From assembly GCF_006345825.1 (NCBI RefSeq), contig NZ_VCIX01000092.1, positions 496,001 through 560,000 on the forward strand: DNA of 64,000 nucleotides. Reading direction: 5' to 3'. The notes under the pieces are model-generated. The model searched no databases. It was not told where the DNA came from and saw only the letters and a list, made by a program, of their open reading frames with translations. Position numbers and translations under genes: made by a program. Every line of letters starts with the position of its first letter. Position 1 is the first letter of the stretch. This DNA comes from Paenibacillus paridis. GTDB taxonomy: Bacteria; Bacillota; Bacilli; Paenibacillales; Paenibacillaceae. Below are positions 34,850 through 44,564 of this stretch, piece by piece.

Positions 34850-36469
34850 ATGAAAAAAACGTTGAGCCTTGTTCTGACAGCATGTTTGTTAACGTTATTG
34901 CTTGCAGCCTGCAGCAATAACGGCGGTAATCAGGAACCGCAGAAGACAGGAGAAGATAAAGAAAATCCCGGCGGCGCGAAGGTAAAGCTAACCGCGATTA
35001 TAACAAAGCACCCGTTGACGAAGCCGCTAGCAGAGATGGAATGGCTTCAAAAGGCAGAGGAAGCTGCAGGCGTGGACATTGAATGGCAAGAAATTACGGC
35101 GGACTGGGAGCAGAAGAAAGGGACCATGCTGGCGAGCGGCGATACGGCAGATTTATTCGTAGGGCCGAACGTCATTACGGATGCCGATTTTGCCCAATTT
35201 CAAGGCCTCTTCCAGGATTTGACCGAGCTGCTGCCGGAAGCGCCGAATGTGCAGAAGATGTTCGATGAAAAACCGGAAACGAAAATCATTGCGACGCAGC
35301 CGGACGGCAAAATATACGGCTTGCCCAAATACCAGCGGTTTTGGCCAGCGTCCGCTTCAAGGCAATATATTAACCAAACCTGGCTTGATCAGCTTGGCCT
35401 GAGCATGCCAACCAACTGGGATGAGCTCTACGATGTGTTGGTCGCCTTCAAAGAAAAGGATGCGAATGGCAACGGCGATCCGAATGATGAAATTCCGATG
35501 GATTGGCCAGGCGGAATCGGCGGCTTCTTCAACCCCGCAGTGCTGCTCGGCGGCCTTGGCATCACCTTATCGGACGGTAGCGGACAAGGTTACTTCGTGG
35601 AAGACGGCAAAGTGAAAAACTTCCTAACCGATGAACGCTATAAGAAAATGGTTGTTTTCCTTAACAAGCTTTACAAAGCCGGACTGATTAACCCGGAAGT
35701 ATTCACCCATGATTATACGAAGTTCCAATCGGTTGCTCGCGGCGAGGGAGACCTAGCGAAGGTCGGCTTTACGTGGGGATGGGTAGCCTCGGACCGTTTC
35801 GGTGAGCAGCTAGCGCCGCAATATACGTCCATGTCCCCTCTCAAAGAATCAGCTGGTTATTCCGGCAAAATCTCCTGGAGCTACGACTTTGCTACGTTGA
35901 ATTATGGGGTTAACCAGATCGTCATGTCAGCCAAAACGAAAAACAAGGAAGCGGCGATGCGCTTTATTAATGAACTTTATAAGCAGGAAGTAAGCATGCA
36001 GGTGCTCTTCGGCTCTCTTGGGACGAATATCAAGGATAACGGCGATGGCAGCTATGCCGTTCTACCGCCTGCGGATGAGAAGATGGACCCCGGCACCTGG
36101 AAGTGGACATCCACTTGGGCAGATAACGGGCCGATGTACCTGCCAGATGCGCTTGATTTGACGCTGGGCAAGGATATGCAGGAGGTGCTTGTGCAATCAG
36201 AGCCGCTTAGCGACGCCTTAGCGGTCGATACAGCATCGGATGTTTTCCCGGCCATGTTCATTAAGTACACAACAGCCGACAACAACACGATGAGCCTGAA
36301 CAATACGAATGTGATGAATCTCGCTAACACGAATTTTGCCAAATGGGTAACCAAAGGCGCAGTAGAGGCCCAGTGGGATGAATATGTGAAGCAAAGCAAA
36401 AAAGCCGGCCTGGATCAAAATATCGAAATCATGCAGAAATATTACGATGACTATATGAGCAAAAAATAA
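34850..36469 (+). CDS. extracellular sugar-binding lipoprotein of transporter 3
   Basis: Solute-binding lipoprotein of the LplA type (539 residues). The signal peptide ends at LAAC (Cys21). The mature part starts ITKHPLTKPLAEMEWLQKAEE, an arrangement common to this subfamily, and carries a DANGNGDPNDEIP calcium-like loop. AAAGGGAGG precedes the ATG. It is the first gene of the transport unit, with the permeases downstream of an attenuator-like hairpin, which would give more binding protein than permease. Confidence 0.93.
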   Translation: MKKTLSLVLTACLLTLLLAACSNNGGNQEPQKTGEDKENPGGAKVKLTAIITKHPLTKPLAEMEWLQKAEEAAGVDIEWQEITADWEQKKGTMLASGDTADLFVGPNVITDADFAQFQGLFQDLTELLPEAPNVQKMFDEKPETKIIATQPDGKIYGLPKYQRFWPASASRQYINQTWLDQLGLSMPTNWDELYDVLVAFKEKDANGNGDPNDEIPMDWPGGIGGFFNPAVLLGGLGITLSDGSGQGYFVEDGKVKNFLTDERYKKMVVFLNKLYKAGLINPEVFTHDYTKFQSVARGEGDLAKVGFTWGWVASDRFGEQLAPQYTSMSPLKESAGYSGKISWSYDFATLNYGVNQIVMSAKTKNKEAAMRFINELYKQEVSMQVLFGSLGTNIKDNGDGSYAVLPPADEKMDPGTWKWTSTWADNGPMYLPDALDLTLGKDMQEVLVQSEPLSDALAVDTASDVFPAMFIKYTTADNNTMSLNNTNVMNLANTNFAKWVTKGAVEAQWDEYVKQSKKAGLDQNIEIMQKYYDDYMSKK

Positions 36470-36482
36470 CTAGAAGCAAGGC

Positions 36483-36523
36483 AAGAAGCTATGCCGCTCT
36501 AATGCAGGGCATAGCTTCTTTTG
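36483..36523 (+). terminator. attenuator-like hairpin between binding protein and permease
   Basis: AAGAAGCTATGCC pairs perfectly with GGCATAGCTTCTT and is followed by a short T-run. Partial termination here would reduce permease expression relative to the binding protein. Confidence 0.7.
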
Positions 36524-36551
36524 TTCAAAGAAACGAAGGGGGAAACAGCTT

Positions 36552-37463
36552 ATGGGCTCTCGTTCTATCTTCAGCACCTTCAAACGGGATTATCAGCTAT
36601 GGATTATGGTCTTTCCGGCGATCGCCGTCATTCTTATTTTTAATTATATTCCGATGTACGGCATTCAATTGGCATTTCGGGACTTTGATTTCAGCAAAGG
36701 GCTTACCGGCGGCGAATGGCGAGGCCTCTTTTATTTCAAGCAGTTTTGGGAGAGCTTCCTGTTTACCGATTTGATGAGGAATACGTTTATGATCAGCTTC
36801 ACCTCGATTATTATCGGTTTTCCTGCACCGATCCTGTTGGCGCTGGTGCTTAATCAGATTCGCAGAAAAAAAATGAAGCAGCTGATGCAGACGACGGTTT
36901 ATTTGCCTCACTTTATTTCGATTATTGTACTGGTGGGTATGATGAATGTCCTGCTGTCGCCGGAAACAGGCATTGTCGGATATTTCATGAAGTCCGTCGG
37001 TTTTGGAGATATCAATTTACTGGCGTCGACCTCAACCTTTATTCCGGTCAATATCATTTCGGAGATTTGGCAGCATTGCGGCTGGAACAGCATTATTTAT
37101 TTGGCGGCGCTGTCGACCGTCGATCCGCAGCTATATGATTCGGCCAAAATGGACGGGGCAAGCCGGTGGCAAACGATACGCTATATCGATTTTCCGGCAC
37201 TCATTCCAACGATCGTTATTTTGTTTATTTTAAGCATGGGCAACATTCTCAGCACGGGCTTCGAGAAAATTTTTCTCATGCAAAATTCATTGAATCTGCC
37301 TGTATCCGAGGTAATCGCCACCTATGTGTACAAGATCGGTATCGTATCCAACCAATTCAGCTATGCTTCAGCCATCGGCCTATTCAACACGCTTATTAAT
37401 TTTATTTTCTTATTTGCCATGAATGCCATTTCCAAAAAAGCTTCCAACACGAGTTTATTCTAA
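36552..37463 (+). CDS. CUT1 sugar ABC transporter permease, LplB type
   Basis: First membrane subunit of transporter 3 (303 residues) with six predicted helices (starting IMVFPAIAVILIFNYIPMYG). The EAA loop is less canonical (DSAKMDGASRWQTIRYIDFP). An AAGGGGGAAA site precedes the ATG. It ends SNTSLF, and the second permease gene begins 25 bases later. Confidence 0.93.
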   Translation: MGSRSIFSTFKRDYQLWIMVFPAIAVILIFNYIPMYGIQLAFRDFDFSKGLTGGEWRGLFYFKQFWESFLFTDLMRNTFMISFTSIIIGFPAPILLALVLNQIRRKKMKQLMQTTVYLPHFISIIVLVGMMNVLLSPETGIVGYFMKSVGFGDINLLASTSTFIPVNIISEIWQHCGWNSIIYLAALSTVDPQLYDSAKMDGASRWQTIRYIDFPALIPTIVILFILSMGNILSTGFEKIFLMQNSLNLPVSEVIATYVYKIGIVSNQFSYASAIGLFNTLINFIFLFAMNAISKKASNTSLF

Positions 37464-37488
37464 CGGGCTGCCTAAGGGAGGACTGCTT

Positions 37489-38382
37489 GTGATCCGCGAA
37501 CGTTTAAATGGTAGTGAAATTTTGTTTAGGGTTGTTTTGTCTGTCATGTGCGTCCTCATTTTTTTGTCTATTATTTATCCGCTTTATTTTATCGTGATTG
37601 CTTCCATAAGCGATTCCACCCTTGTATCCACCGGGAAAGTACTGTTTATGCCCAAAAACATCAGTTTTTTTGGCTATAATCAAATTTTTCAAGATGGCCG
37701 CATTTGGAATGGCTATCGCAATACTGTCTTTTATACGCTCGCGGGAACTTTTGTGAATCTATTAATTACTCTGCCCGCTGCTTATGTGCTGTCCAGGCGC
37801 GAATTCCGTGCCAGACGGCTGATCATGATTGTTTTTGTCATTACGATGTTCTTTAACGGCGGCTTGATTCCGACTTATTTGCTAATGAAAGACCTTCATT
37901 TGACCAATACGATGTGGATGTTTATTTTACCGTTTTGCGTAAACGTATTTTATCTCATTATTGCGCGAACCTTTTTTGAATCGTCCTTGCCCTCGGAGCT
38001 GTATGAAGCGGCCGCGATCGACGGCTGCTCGCATTTCGGATTTTTTGTCCGCATTGCGCTACCGTTATCCAAAGCGCTGATCTCCGTCATCGGATTATAT
38101 TATTTAGTTGGCCATTGGAATGATTTTTTCACGGGGCTGATCTATATTCGCGACAATAAGCTGCAGCCGCTGCAAATCGTCCTCAGAGATATTTTATTAT
38201 CGAACCAGGTCTTTCAAAATGGGGCAGGCACGGGCGGTGCAGCCGGAGGGTATGCGCAAAAATACGCGGATCAGATCAAATACGGCGTCATTATCGTATC
38301 TACGCTGCCGATTCTAGTCATCTATCCGTTCCTGCAGAAATATTTTGAGAAAGGGGTATTAATCGGTTCGGTAAAGGGTTGA
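37489..38382 (+). CDS. CUT1 sugar ABC transporter permease, YtcP type
   Basis: Second membrane subunit of transporter 3 (297 residues). The family segment VFVITMFFNGGLIPTYLLMK and the EAA loop EAAAIDGCSHFGFFVRIALP are visible, and the ending is LIGSVKG. The frame is open back to 37423 inside the previous gene, but AAGGGAGGA is correctly spaced for the GTG at 37489. A terminator follows. Confidence 0.92.
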   Translation: MIRERLNGSEILFRVVLSVMCVLIFLSIIYPLYFIVIASISDSTLVSTGKVLFMPKNISFFGYNQIFQDGRIWNGYRNTVFYTLAGTFVNLLITLPAAYVLSRREFRARRLIMIVFVITMFFNGGLIPTYLLMKDLHLTNTMWMFILPFCVNVFYLIIARTFFESSLPSELYEAAAIDGCSHFGFFVRIALPLSKALISVIGLYYLVGHWNDFFTGLIYIRDNKLQPLQIVLRDILLSNQVFQNGAGTGGAAGGYAQKYADQIKYGVIIVSTLPILVIYPFLQKYFEKGVLIGSVKG

Positions 38383-38415
38383 GTGATCCTGAAAAATACA
38401 GGCGATCGGAGCAGG

Positions 38416-38452
38416 AGGTTTATAAGACATAGGTCTTATAAGCCTTTTTTTT
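38416..38452 (+). terminator. Rho-independent terminator
   Basis: AGG-TTATAAGAC pairs with GTCTTATAA-CCT around a short loop and is followed by eight T. Confidence 0.85.
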
Positions 38453-38491
38453 GTTGCGATTCAAACACGGAGGGGTTAGGAAAAAAATCCG

Positions 38492-38520
38492 TTGTATTTC
38501 GCTTTGGCCTATGGTAAAGT
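38492..38520 (+). promoter_or_regulatory. putative sigma-A promoter of the MFS gene
   Basis: TTGTAT and TAAAGT are spaced by 17 bases, about 75 bases before the gene at 38598. Confidence 0.45.
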
Positions 38521-38597
38521 CGGAAAGAAATTTAACATCTTTAATAAGTGACATCCCATTATTCCGTAATGAGCGATGACTGAAGGGATTTCTCACC

Positions 38598-39845
38598 ATG
38601 AACAATGATTTAAAAGCGAAGCCGAAAATCAGCAAGGCCTATGCGATGCAGCTGGCGACCATCTTCCTCGGGTTTATCATTTTCGGCATTTCAGAGAACA
38701 TTAAAGGCCCGGCGATTCCGCGAATTCAATTCGATTTTCATTTGGATGAGATGCAGCTTGGCACGCTATTGTCGCTCAATGCGCTTGGTTACTTAATCGC
38801 CTGCTCCTTTACGGCTGTGCTTACGCATAAGCTTGGCATTAAAGCGGTAAGTCTGATGGCATTCGGCTTGATGCTGATCTCAGGCATCCTCATATTTTTC
38901 TCTCATAGCTATCCTGTGTTTTCCTCTTCCTATTTCTTAATGTATATCGGCAATGGAATGCTGGAAATCGGTTTGGCTATTCTCGGTGCGCGAATTTTCG
39001 TAAAAAATACAGGTACGATGATGAACTTATCGCATTTTTTCTACGGACTAAGCTCTACGGTCGCGCCAATGATTGCATCGGGCTTGATGAGCGTAAGCTT
39101 GTTTGGCCATATGCTGGATTGGCGAGGGATGTATCTCGTTATGCTCTCCTTGTCTATCCTGCCCATGATTCCAGCTTTTTTGAGCCGGTTTCCGGGCGAT
39201 GACCTGGCCATGGAGGACCGGATTCCGCTCAAAAGCCTGGTACGTGATCCCGCTTTGTGGCTGCTGGTGCTGATCCTTTCATTCGGGGTAGTTTCCGAGC
39301 TGGCTGTCGGCGGATGGCTGGTCAATTTTTTGGAGAAAGCCTATAAGTGGGATAGCGTTTCCGCGTCCGGCATGCTGTCCATTTTCTTTCTGTGCTTCTC
39401 GGCAGCGAGGCTGCTGCTCGGACCCGTAACGGATAAAATCGGCTTTAACCTCTCGCTTATTATTTTTGCGGCGGTGTCTGCTGTCTGTACCTTCATTGCC
39501 ATACTTGGCGGAGAATCGGCAGCTTTCTTATTTGCAGCAGCAGGTATCGGGATTGCGCCTATTTATCCGACGGTTATGGCGTTTATCGCGAAGAGATATC
39601 CACGAGGAAGCGACACGGCGATTACGTTTACCGTTACGCTGATGGGGATTGGCAGCGTCATTGGCAATTATTTGATCGGGGCGATTATGAAAGTAGTCCG
39701 TAATAGCTACGGAGCGGATACGGAGCTGGGATTGCTGCGCGGATTGCAGGCGGGTTATGGCTTTATTGGGCTGTGCGCTTTGATATGCGCGATATCGGGC
39801 TGCTTCCTTTACCGTTACCTGAAGGCGCGCAATGAGCTGATCTAG
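38598..39845 (+). CDS. MFS transporter, FucP/sugar-like
   Basis: Inner-membrane transporter of the major facilitator superfamily (415 residues) with about twelve predicted helices. The FGISENIKGPAIP segment near the first helix and LGARIFVKNTGTMMNLSHFFYGLSS near the fifth are typical of the fucose permease-like (FHS) branch. The gene has its own promoter and is convergent with a ROK regulator that could sense its sugar. The substrate is unknown; a sugar or sugar acid is plausible. Confidence 0.85.
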   Translation: MNNDLKAKPKISKAYAMQLATIFLGFIIFGISENIKGPAIPRIQFDFHLDEMQLGTLLSLNALGYLIACSFTAVLTHKLGIKAVSLMAFGLMLISGILIFFSHSYPVFSSSYFLMYIGNGMLEIGLAILGARIFVKNTGTMMNLSHFFYGLSSTVAPMIASGLMSVSLFGHMLDWRGMYLVMLSLSILPMIPAFLSRFPGDDLAMEDRIPLKSLVRDPALWLLVLILSFGVVSELAVGGWLVNFLEKAYKWDSVSASGMLSIFFLCFSAARLLLGPVTDKIGFNLSLIIFAAVSAVCTFIAILGGESAAFLFAAAGIGIAPIYPTVMAFIAKRYPRGSDTAITFTVTLMGIGSVIGNYLIGAIMKVVRNSYGADTELGLLRGLQAGYGFIGLCALICAISGCFLYRYLKARNELI

Positions 39846-39852
39846 GAAACGG

Positions 39853-39895
39853 AAGAAGAGCCATCAATCTAAGGATACGAATGATGGCTCTTCTT
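39853..39895. terminator. bidirectional terminator
   Basis: AAGAAGAGCCATCA pairs perfectly with TGATGGCTCTTCTT between the convergent MFS and ROK genes. Confidence 0.8.
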
Positions 39896-39912
39896 GCGCG
39901 CAAGGATAGAAA

Positions 39913-40956
39913 TTATTGCGGATTCATCAGTTGTTGGAGCGCAAGCTGCTGGAGCCCATGAAGGTAGTCAAGCTCAAAATCGCTGATGACAAGCTGCGGA
40001 ATATGAGCTTCCGGAACATAGCTGGCGCAGCATTGTTTTATGAGGAGAAGCTCGTCGGGCTCGACATCCCCGCTGCAAAAGATGACGGCATGCGGATTGA
40101 TAATCGCAACGAACGCGGCAACCAAGCGGCTCATAGCGTCAATGATGGCGGGAGGTTGCCCGTTCTCTGGGCCTGCTGCCTCGAACTTTGCAGCATGGCG
40201 GCTGCGCTGGACAGCCTCCAAAAAGTTGTATTGGTCATATTGAGGCACAAAGCTGACCTCTCCCGAGAAAAAGGTGCTTCCCCGCAAAATATCCCCGTTT
40301 AGAAATATGCCGGCACCGGGACCGTTTTTCCCTAAATAGACATAAGCAATAGTCTCGTGTAAGGCTCTCCCACTCCGGCTATGATAGCCGAGTACGGCAG
40401 CATTCATATCATTTTCGGCTTCCAGGACAATGGAAAAGCGCTTCTCATACAGAGATTTTAAATCCAATTGCGCGAACTTATCATACGAAGGGATGAAAAA
40501 AATGCTCCCGTTCCTTACCGAGCCGGGAACGCCAATGGCGACCGCATGAATGCCCGGCTTACTCGCCATGACTGCTTGCAGCTGCAGTGTGAGCGCTTCA
40601 GGGCCTTCCTCTAGCACGCTAGGTTGCTTGAATCGCTCGATCGTTTCGCCGACGTAATTGATGACCGAATAGACGCTTTCCTCATTTTCCAAATAAAGTG
40701 CCAGCCCTAGCCGAAACTCCTTATGTAGTGCGTATCTTGCTGGGCGCCGGCCTCCGCTGGATTGATCGATGCCTGTCAGGATGACCTCGCCGCTTTGCTC
40801 CATTTGCTCTATGGCTTTGCTGACGGTTGGGAAGCTGATCTCCGTCTGCTGGCTAATTTCCACCTTTGTTGCATCCCCAAGCTCAAGCAGCGTATGCCGA
40901 ATTTGGCCATGAATGGCTTGATTCATTTTTTTGGGCGCTATAAATGGTTCTCTCAT
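39913..40956 (-). CDS. ROK-family transcriptional regulator
   Basis: Repressor of the NagC/XylR type (347 residues). An N-terminal winged helix (DATKVEISQQTEISFPTVSKAI) is followed by a ROK domain with AIGVPGSVRNGSIFFIPSYD and GPGAGIFLNGDILRGSTFFSGEVSF. The CxCGxxGCxE zinc motif expected after GE is missing; VPQYDQYNFLEAV stands there instead. GTG at 40965 and ATG at 40956 are in frame; GGGGTGA fits the ATG. Its target is probably the adjacent MFS gene or the divergent gene at 41195. Confidence 0.85.
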   Translation of the reverse strand: MREPFIAPKKMNQAIHGQIRHTLLELGDATKVEISQQTEISFPTVSKAIEQMEQSGEVILTGIDQSSGGRRPARYALHKEFRLGLALYLENEESVYSVINYVGETIERFKQPSVLEEGPEALTLQLQAVMASKPGIHAVAIGVPGSVRNGSIFFIPSYDKFAQLDLKSLYEKRFSIVLEAENDMNAAVLGYHSRSGRALHETIAYVYLGKNGPGAGIFLNGDILRGSTFFSGEVSFVPQYDQYNFLEAVQRSRHAAKFEAAGPENGQPPAIIDAMSRLVAAFVAIINPHAVIFCSGDVEPDELLLIKQCCASYVPEAHIPQLVISDFELDYLHGLQQLALQQLMNPQ

Positions 40957-41194
40957 TTGGTTCACCCCAGGTCATGTTTGCATACGGATTGCCGTCCGCA
41001 TAGGCGGGTTATCGATTTATCGCCATCATATATCATTTAGGTATGCCGAGCAACCTTGGGCCGCCCGCTGCCAAAGGGTTGAATTGGTTCTATAGGCGGT
41101 TTATTTTCGTTACCGTTGTGTTTATATTAATTAGGTAGCATATTCCATTTCATAGGCGCAAGGCGACCTAACTAACTGAAAAGAGGTTGTATAT

Positions 41195-41935
41195 TTGAAT
41201 CCAGACCTGTTAAAGCAGCTTAATCTATGGCATCAGAAAGACCAGTATAACCGGATTATAGCAACAATCGAGGAAATACCTGCGGCGGAACGCGACTATG
41301 AGCTTGTTTGCCAGCTGGGCAGAGCATTAAATAACGAGGACCGGTATGAGGAAGCCATTGCTGCTTTTCGGTCGGTCGAGGAGCAGGGTGCCACGGACTC
41401 GCTTTGGTATTACAGGCTGGGTTATGCTTATTATTATAGCAAAAAATATAAGGATGCGGTCGCTGTCCTTGAGCAAGCGTTAAAGCTGCAGCCGGGGGAT
41501 TCAGATTGCCAAAGGCTGCTGAACTGGAGCAGTAGTAAGCTGAAGGAATCGGATCAAATAGAAAATTTGGCAGACCAGACAACTGCTGTACGGGCCGATG
41601 ACGACGAGTTGGCTCCCTTTACACTGGTATCGCATGACAACGGCAGCGTTTCGCTCATTTTGTCAGTGGGTGGCTACAAAAACGATATTTTCGAAGCAAG
41701 GGCTGAGGAAGGCTTTGAAGGAAACGGATATGATTGGGCTTCGCTGGCTGCTGTTTTTCTAGAAGAAAAAATGCCGGAGCTCGCAGCGACCATTCATTTT
41801 GACCCGGAGGCGGGTATGTTCGCTGCCTACACCAGCGATAAGGAAGCGATGGCAAACTTTGCGAAAGGATTTAAACAGGCCTGCGAAAATAATGCGCTCA
41901 TCCATGATTTGTTTTCGAGAGCAGAGCTGGATTGA
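41195..41935 (+). CDS. TPR protein with C-terminal Imm51-like domain
   Basis: Cytoplasmic protein of 246 residues. Residues about 5-115 form two or three tetratricopeptide-like helix pairs (CQLGRALNNEDRYEEAIAAF and LGYAYYYSKKYKDAVAVLEQ). Residues about 130-246 match from memory the Imm51 immunity fold, with FEARAEEGFEGNGYDWASLA, a DPEAGMF block and the ending HDLFSRAELD. Imm51 proteins protect against polymorphic toxins or occur as orphans. The start is TTG behind AAGAGG. No toxin gene is next to it, so immunity against a foreign toxin or a recruited housekeeping role are both open. Confidence 0.72.
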   Translation: MNPDLLKQLNLWHQKDQYNRIIATIEEIPAAERDYELVCQLGRALNNEDRYEEAIAAFRSVEEQGATDSLWYYRLGYAYYYSKKYKDAVAVLEQALKLQPGDSDCQRLLNWSSSKLKESDQIENLADQTTAVRADDDELAPFTLVSHDNGSVSLILSVGGYKNDIFEARAEEGFEGNGYDWASLAAVFLEEKMPELAATIHFDPEAGMFAAYTSDKEAMANFAKGFKQACENNALIHDLFSRAELD

Positions 41936-42043
41936 TTAAGCGCGACATGCTGTGCAATATTACCAACTGAAATATGAACAAAAAGAAAATGAAAAATGAT
42001 ACCACATCTAGTATAATTAATATCATTAGTCATTTCATATAAG

Positions 42044-43219
42044 TTGGTGCTGAGCTTGCTAATGTCGCTTGATATGAATACGGTATTTATTTTAATCGTG
42101 CTCGGTCATTTGTTTTCGGTCGTATTGATAAGCGCTTATTGGCGTACGCATACTAAGGATCGGACATTGAATATTTTTCTGCTGGCGAAAGTGCTGCAAG
42201 GCATGGCATGGCTGTTTATTATTATGCGCAGCGGAGTGCCGGACGTAATCACGGTGACGATTGCGAACTCTCTCCTTTTTGCCGGTTTTTCTCTCGAAGC
42301 GGTTTCTTTGCTCAAGCTTCAGCAGGTTTTTCAGAGATCAACTAAAATCGTCTATATTGTGCTGACCGCTGTCATCGCCATTAGCTTTCATTTGGTTGTC
42401 ATCATCCACAACGTAGAAAATGTTAGAGTCGCCGTTGCTTCATTGGGAACGGCCAGCCTGATGGTATGGCCCGCTTACAAACTGCTTCGGTTCAGGCAAA
42501 GTTCGTTAATGATGAAAATTATCGGATTATTGTACGCTACGGCCATCCTTAGCCTGATTGGCAGAGCTTGCATTGCTTTGAATTTTCAAGAGACTATCGG
42601 TTTGTATAAACCCGGCATTTATCAAAATCTAGCTTTTTTATCTTTATTTCTTATTATGTTTATTGGCAATACAGGTTTTGTATTGCTGCTGAAAGAGAAA
42701 GTTGATCACGAATTGCTGCGTCTTGCCCATTACGATGACCTGACCGGCATTTTGAATCGGCGCACCTTTGTTATGCATGCGAACCAATCTATTACGCAGC
42801 ATGCCAAAACAAAGGACCCCCTTACGTTGGTGTTATTCGATATCGATCATTTTAAGCAAATAAACGATACGCATGGCCATCATGCGGGGGACCGCGCCCT
42901 TCAGCAGCTTACGGAGCAAATTCGTCTCCAGTTGCGAGGGGCCGATTCCTTCGGTCGGTATGGGGGAGATGAATTCGCAATCTTACTGCCCGGCACGGAT
43001 GAAGCGGAATCTGACAGATTGGTGGAACGTTTTAGAAATGCGATTGCGCAAACGAGCATTCCTGAGATTCCAGGGAAGTTATCTATCAGCCTTGGAGTCG
43101 TTACGTTGGTCCCGGATCGCGAGACCAGCCTTGAATCGTTATACAAGCTATGCGATCGGGCATTATATGACGCGAAGGAGAAAGGGCGCGACGGAGCGGT
43201 TCGCACTTGCGTGGCGTAG
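42044..43219 (+). CDS. membrane diguanylate cyclase (GGDEF)
   Basis: Membrane enzyme making the second messenger cyclic di-GMP from two GTP. Residues about 1-220 hold roughly seven membrane helices. The C-terminal GGDEF domain has YDDLTGILNRR, DIDHFKQINDTHGHHAGD and an intact active site GGDEF at residues 307-311 (counting from 42044). An RxxD product-inhibition site (RGAD) lies five residues before it, so feedback control is expected. The start is uncertain: TTG at 42044 and ATG at 42062 are possible and neither has a good ribosome site. Confidence 0.9.
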   Translation: MVLSLLMSLDMNTVFILIVLGHLFSVVLISAYWRTHTKDRTLNIFLLAKVLQGMAWLFIIMRSGVPDVITVTIANSLLFAGFSLEAVSLLKLQQVFQRSTKIVYIVLTAVIAISFHLVVIIHNVENVRVAVASLGTASLMVWPAYKLLRFRQSSLMMKIIGLLYATAILSLIGRACIALNFQETIGLYKPGIYQNLAFLSLFLIMFIGNTGFVLLLKEKVDHELLRLAHYDDLTGILNRRTFVMHANQSITQHAKTKDPLTLVLFDIDHFKQINDTHGHHAGDRALQQLTEQIRLQLRGADSFGRYGGDEFAILLPGTDEAESDRLVERFRNAIAQTSIPEIPGKLSISLGVVTLVPDRETSLESLYKLCDRALYDAKEKGRDGAVRTCVA

Positions 43220-43258
43220 GCTGAGCATGAGAGCGTACTGACTATGCCTTTTTCAATT

Positions 43259-43294
43259 AGGTTCCTGGCTATCCAATAGCGAGGAGCTTTTTTT
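43259..43294 (+). terminator. Rho-independent terminator
   Basis: TCCT-GCTA pairs with TAGC-AGGA, followed by seven T, after the GGDEF gene. Confidence 0.7.
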
Positions 43295-43440
43295 ATTTTA
43301 GCCGCTGCGCTCGAATGGATGAAGCTGAGTGTTTGCAAGTGGGTTCAACCGTTTTGCTACTTTGGGAGGCAGCTTGCCAAAATGGCATTCGGTCTTCATA
43401 ATGAGGGAAAACCTATACGATGGCTAAATGAGGAATATTA

Positions 43441-44445
43441 ATGAAAATTACAATATACGATGTAGCCCGAGAGGCTGGAGTGTCCATAGCTGCTGTATCC
43501 CAGGTCATTAACGGCAAAGGGAAAATTAGCGAGCAGCGCAGGCATGAAATTTTTCAGGTAATGGAGCGCTTGAATTACCAGCCAAGCGTCATCGCCTCCG
43601 CACTTACCGGCAAGAAGACATTTACGATTGGGTTGCTTGTCCCGGACATCTCCAACCCGTTCTTTGCGGAAATCGCACGCGCGGTAGAGGATCAAAGCCA
43701 TCATCTCGGCTACAGCCTCTTTATATGCAGCACAGACAATAAGAAGGAACGCGCGGAGAGATACCTGTCGCTGATGCAGCAGAAACGCGTGGACGGCATG
43801 ATTATCGGAACCGGAATCGCTAACAAAAGCACACTAGCCAGTTTAGTTAAAAGCAAGGTTCCTGTGGTTGTAATTGCCCGTGAGGCGAAGCTGGCCGCCA
43901 AAACAGTCATCATTGACGATTTTTGCGGCGGAGGGATGGCGGCGAGCCATTTGCTTGAGCAAAACCATGTCCGTGTTGGCGTATTGGCAGAAAATGAAGA
44001 GGTCAGCAGCAGCAGGGAACGGATCAGAGGGTTCCTGTCCATTTGGGAGCAAGCTGGGCTGCAGGTGGAGCCGGGCTTGATCCGCGCCTGTGGCGATGAA
44101 CTGGTTCGCGATGGGAAGACGCAAGCGGGCGAGTTGCTTCGCTCGCCGAATCCGCCTACGGCATTGTTTTGCTGCAACGACCTGCTCGCAATCGGAGCGC
44201 TGCAGGCCGCGAAGGAGCTGGGCGTCCGGGTGCCGGAGCAGGTATCCATTATCGGCTTCGACAATACCATTCTTGCAGAGGTAACGGATCCTCCGCTTAC
44301 AACCGTTGCGCAGCCAACGAAGGAAATGGGCCAGCTGGCCGTAGATTCGCTGGTTGCGATGCTGGAGGATGGCGATCGGGATGATAAGCGGATCGTGCTT
44401 CAGCCAGAGCTTGTCGTAAGGCAGTCGACTGCAATGAGACAGTAG
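43441..44445 (+). CDS. LacI-family transcriptional regulator
   Basis: Repressor of 334 residues. The N-terminal helix-turn-helix reads TIYDVAREAGVSIAAVSQVI and is followed by the hinge QPSVIASAL. A periplasmic-binding-like ligand domain starts at TIGLLVPDISNPFFAEIARA and includes the typical NPPTALFCCNDLLAIGAL stretch. GAGGAAT precedes the ATG. It is about 2 kb upstream of the iol operon, with only repeats between. The iol promoter has LacI-like operator sequences, so the iol genes are one candidate target; control of another sugar locus is also possible. Confidence 0.88.
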   Translation: MKITIYDVAREAGVSIAAVSQVINGKGKISEQRRHEIFQVMERLNYQPSVIASALTGKKTFTIGLLVPDISNPFFAEIARAVEDQSHHLGYSLFICSTDNKKERAERYLSLMQQKRVDGMIIGTGIANKSTLASLVKSKVPVVVIAREAKLAAKTVIIDDFCGGGMAASHLLEQNHVRVGVLAENEEVSSSRERIRGFLSIWEQAGLQVEPGLIRACGDELVRDGKTQAGELLRSPNPPTALFCCNDLLAIGALQAAKELGVRVPEQVSIIGFDNTILAEVTDPPLTTVAQPTKEMGQLAVDSLVAMLEDGDRDDKRIVLQPELVVRQSTAMRQ

Positions 44446-44564
44446 AGTAGGCGTGCCTCGGGGACAGCGGTATGGAAGGGCGGGCGTTGGGGAGGTTTTT
44501 CTCGTCACCCCCTTGAGCAATACGTCCCTTGAAAAAGGGCTTATCGAGTAGGGGCTAACCTTTG

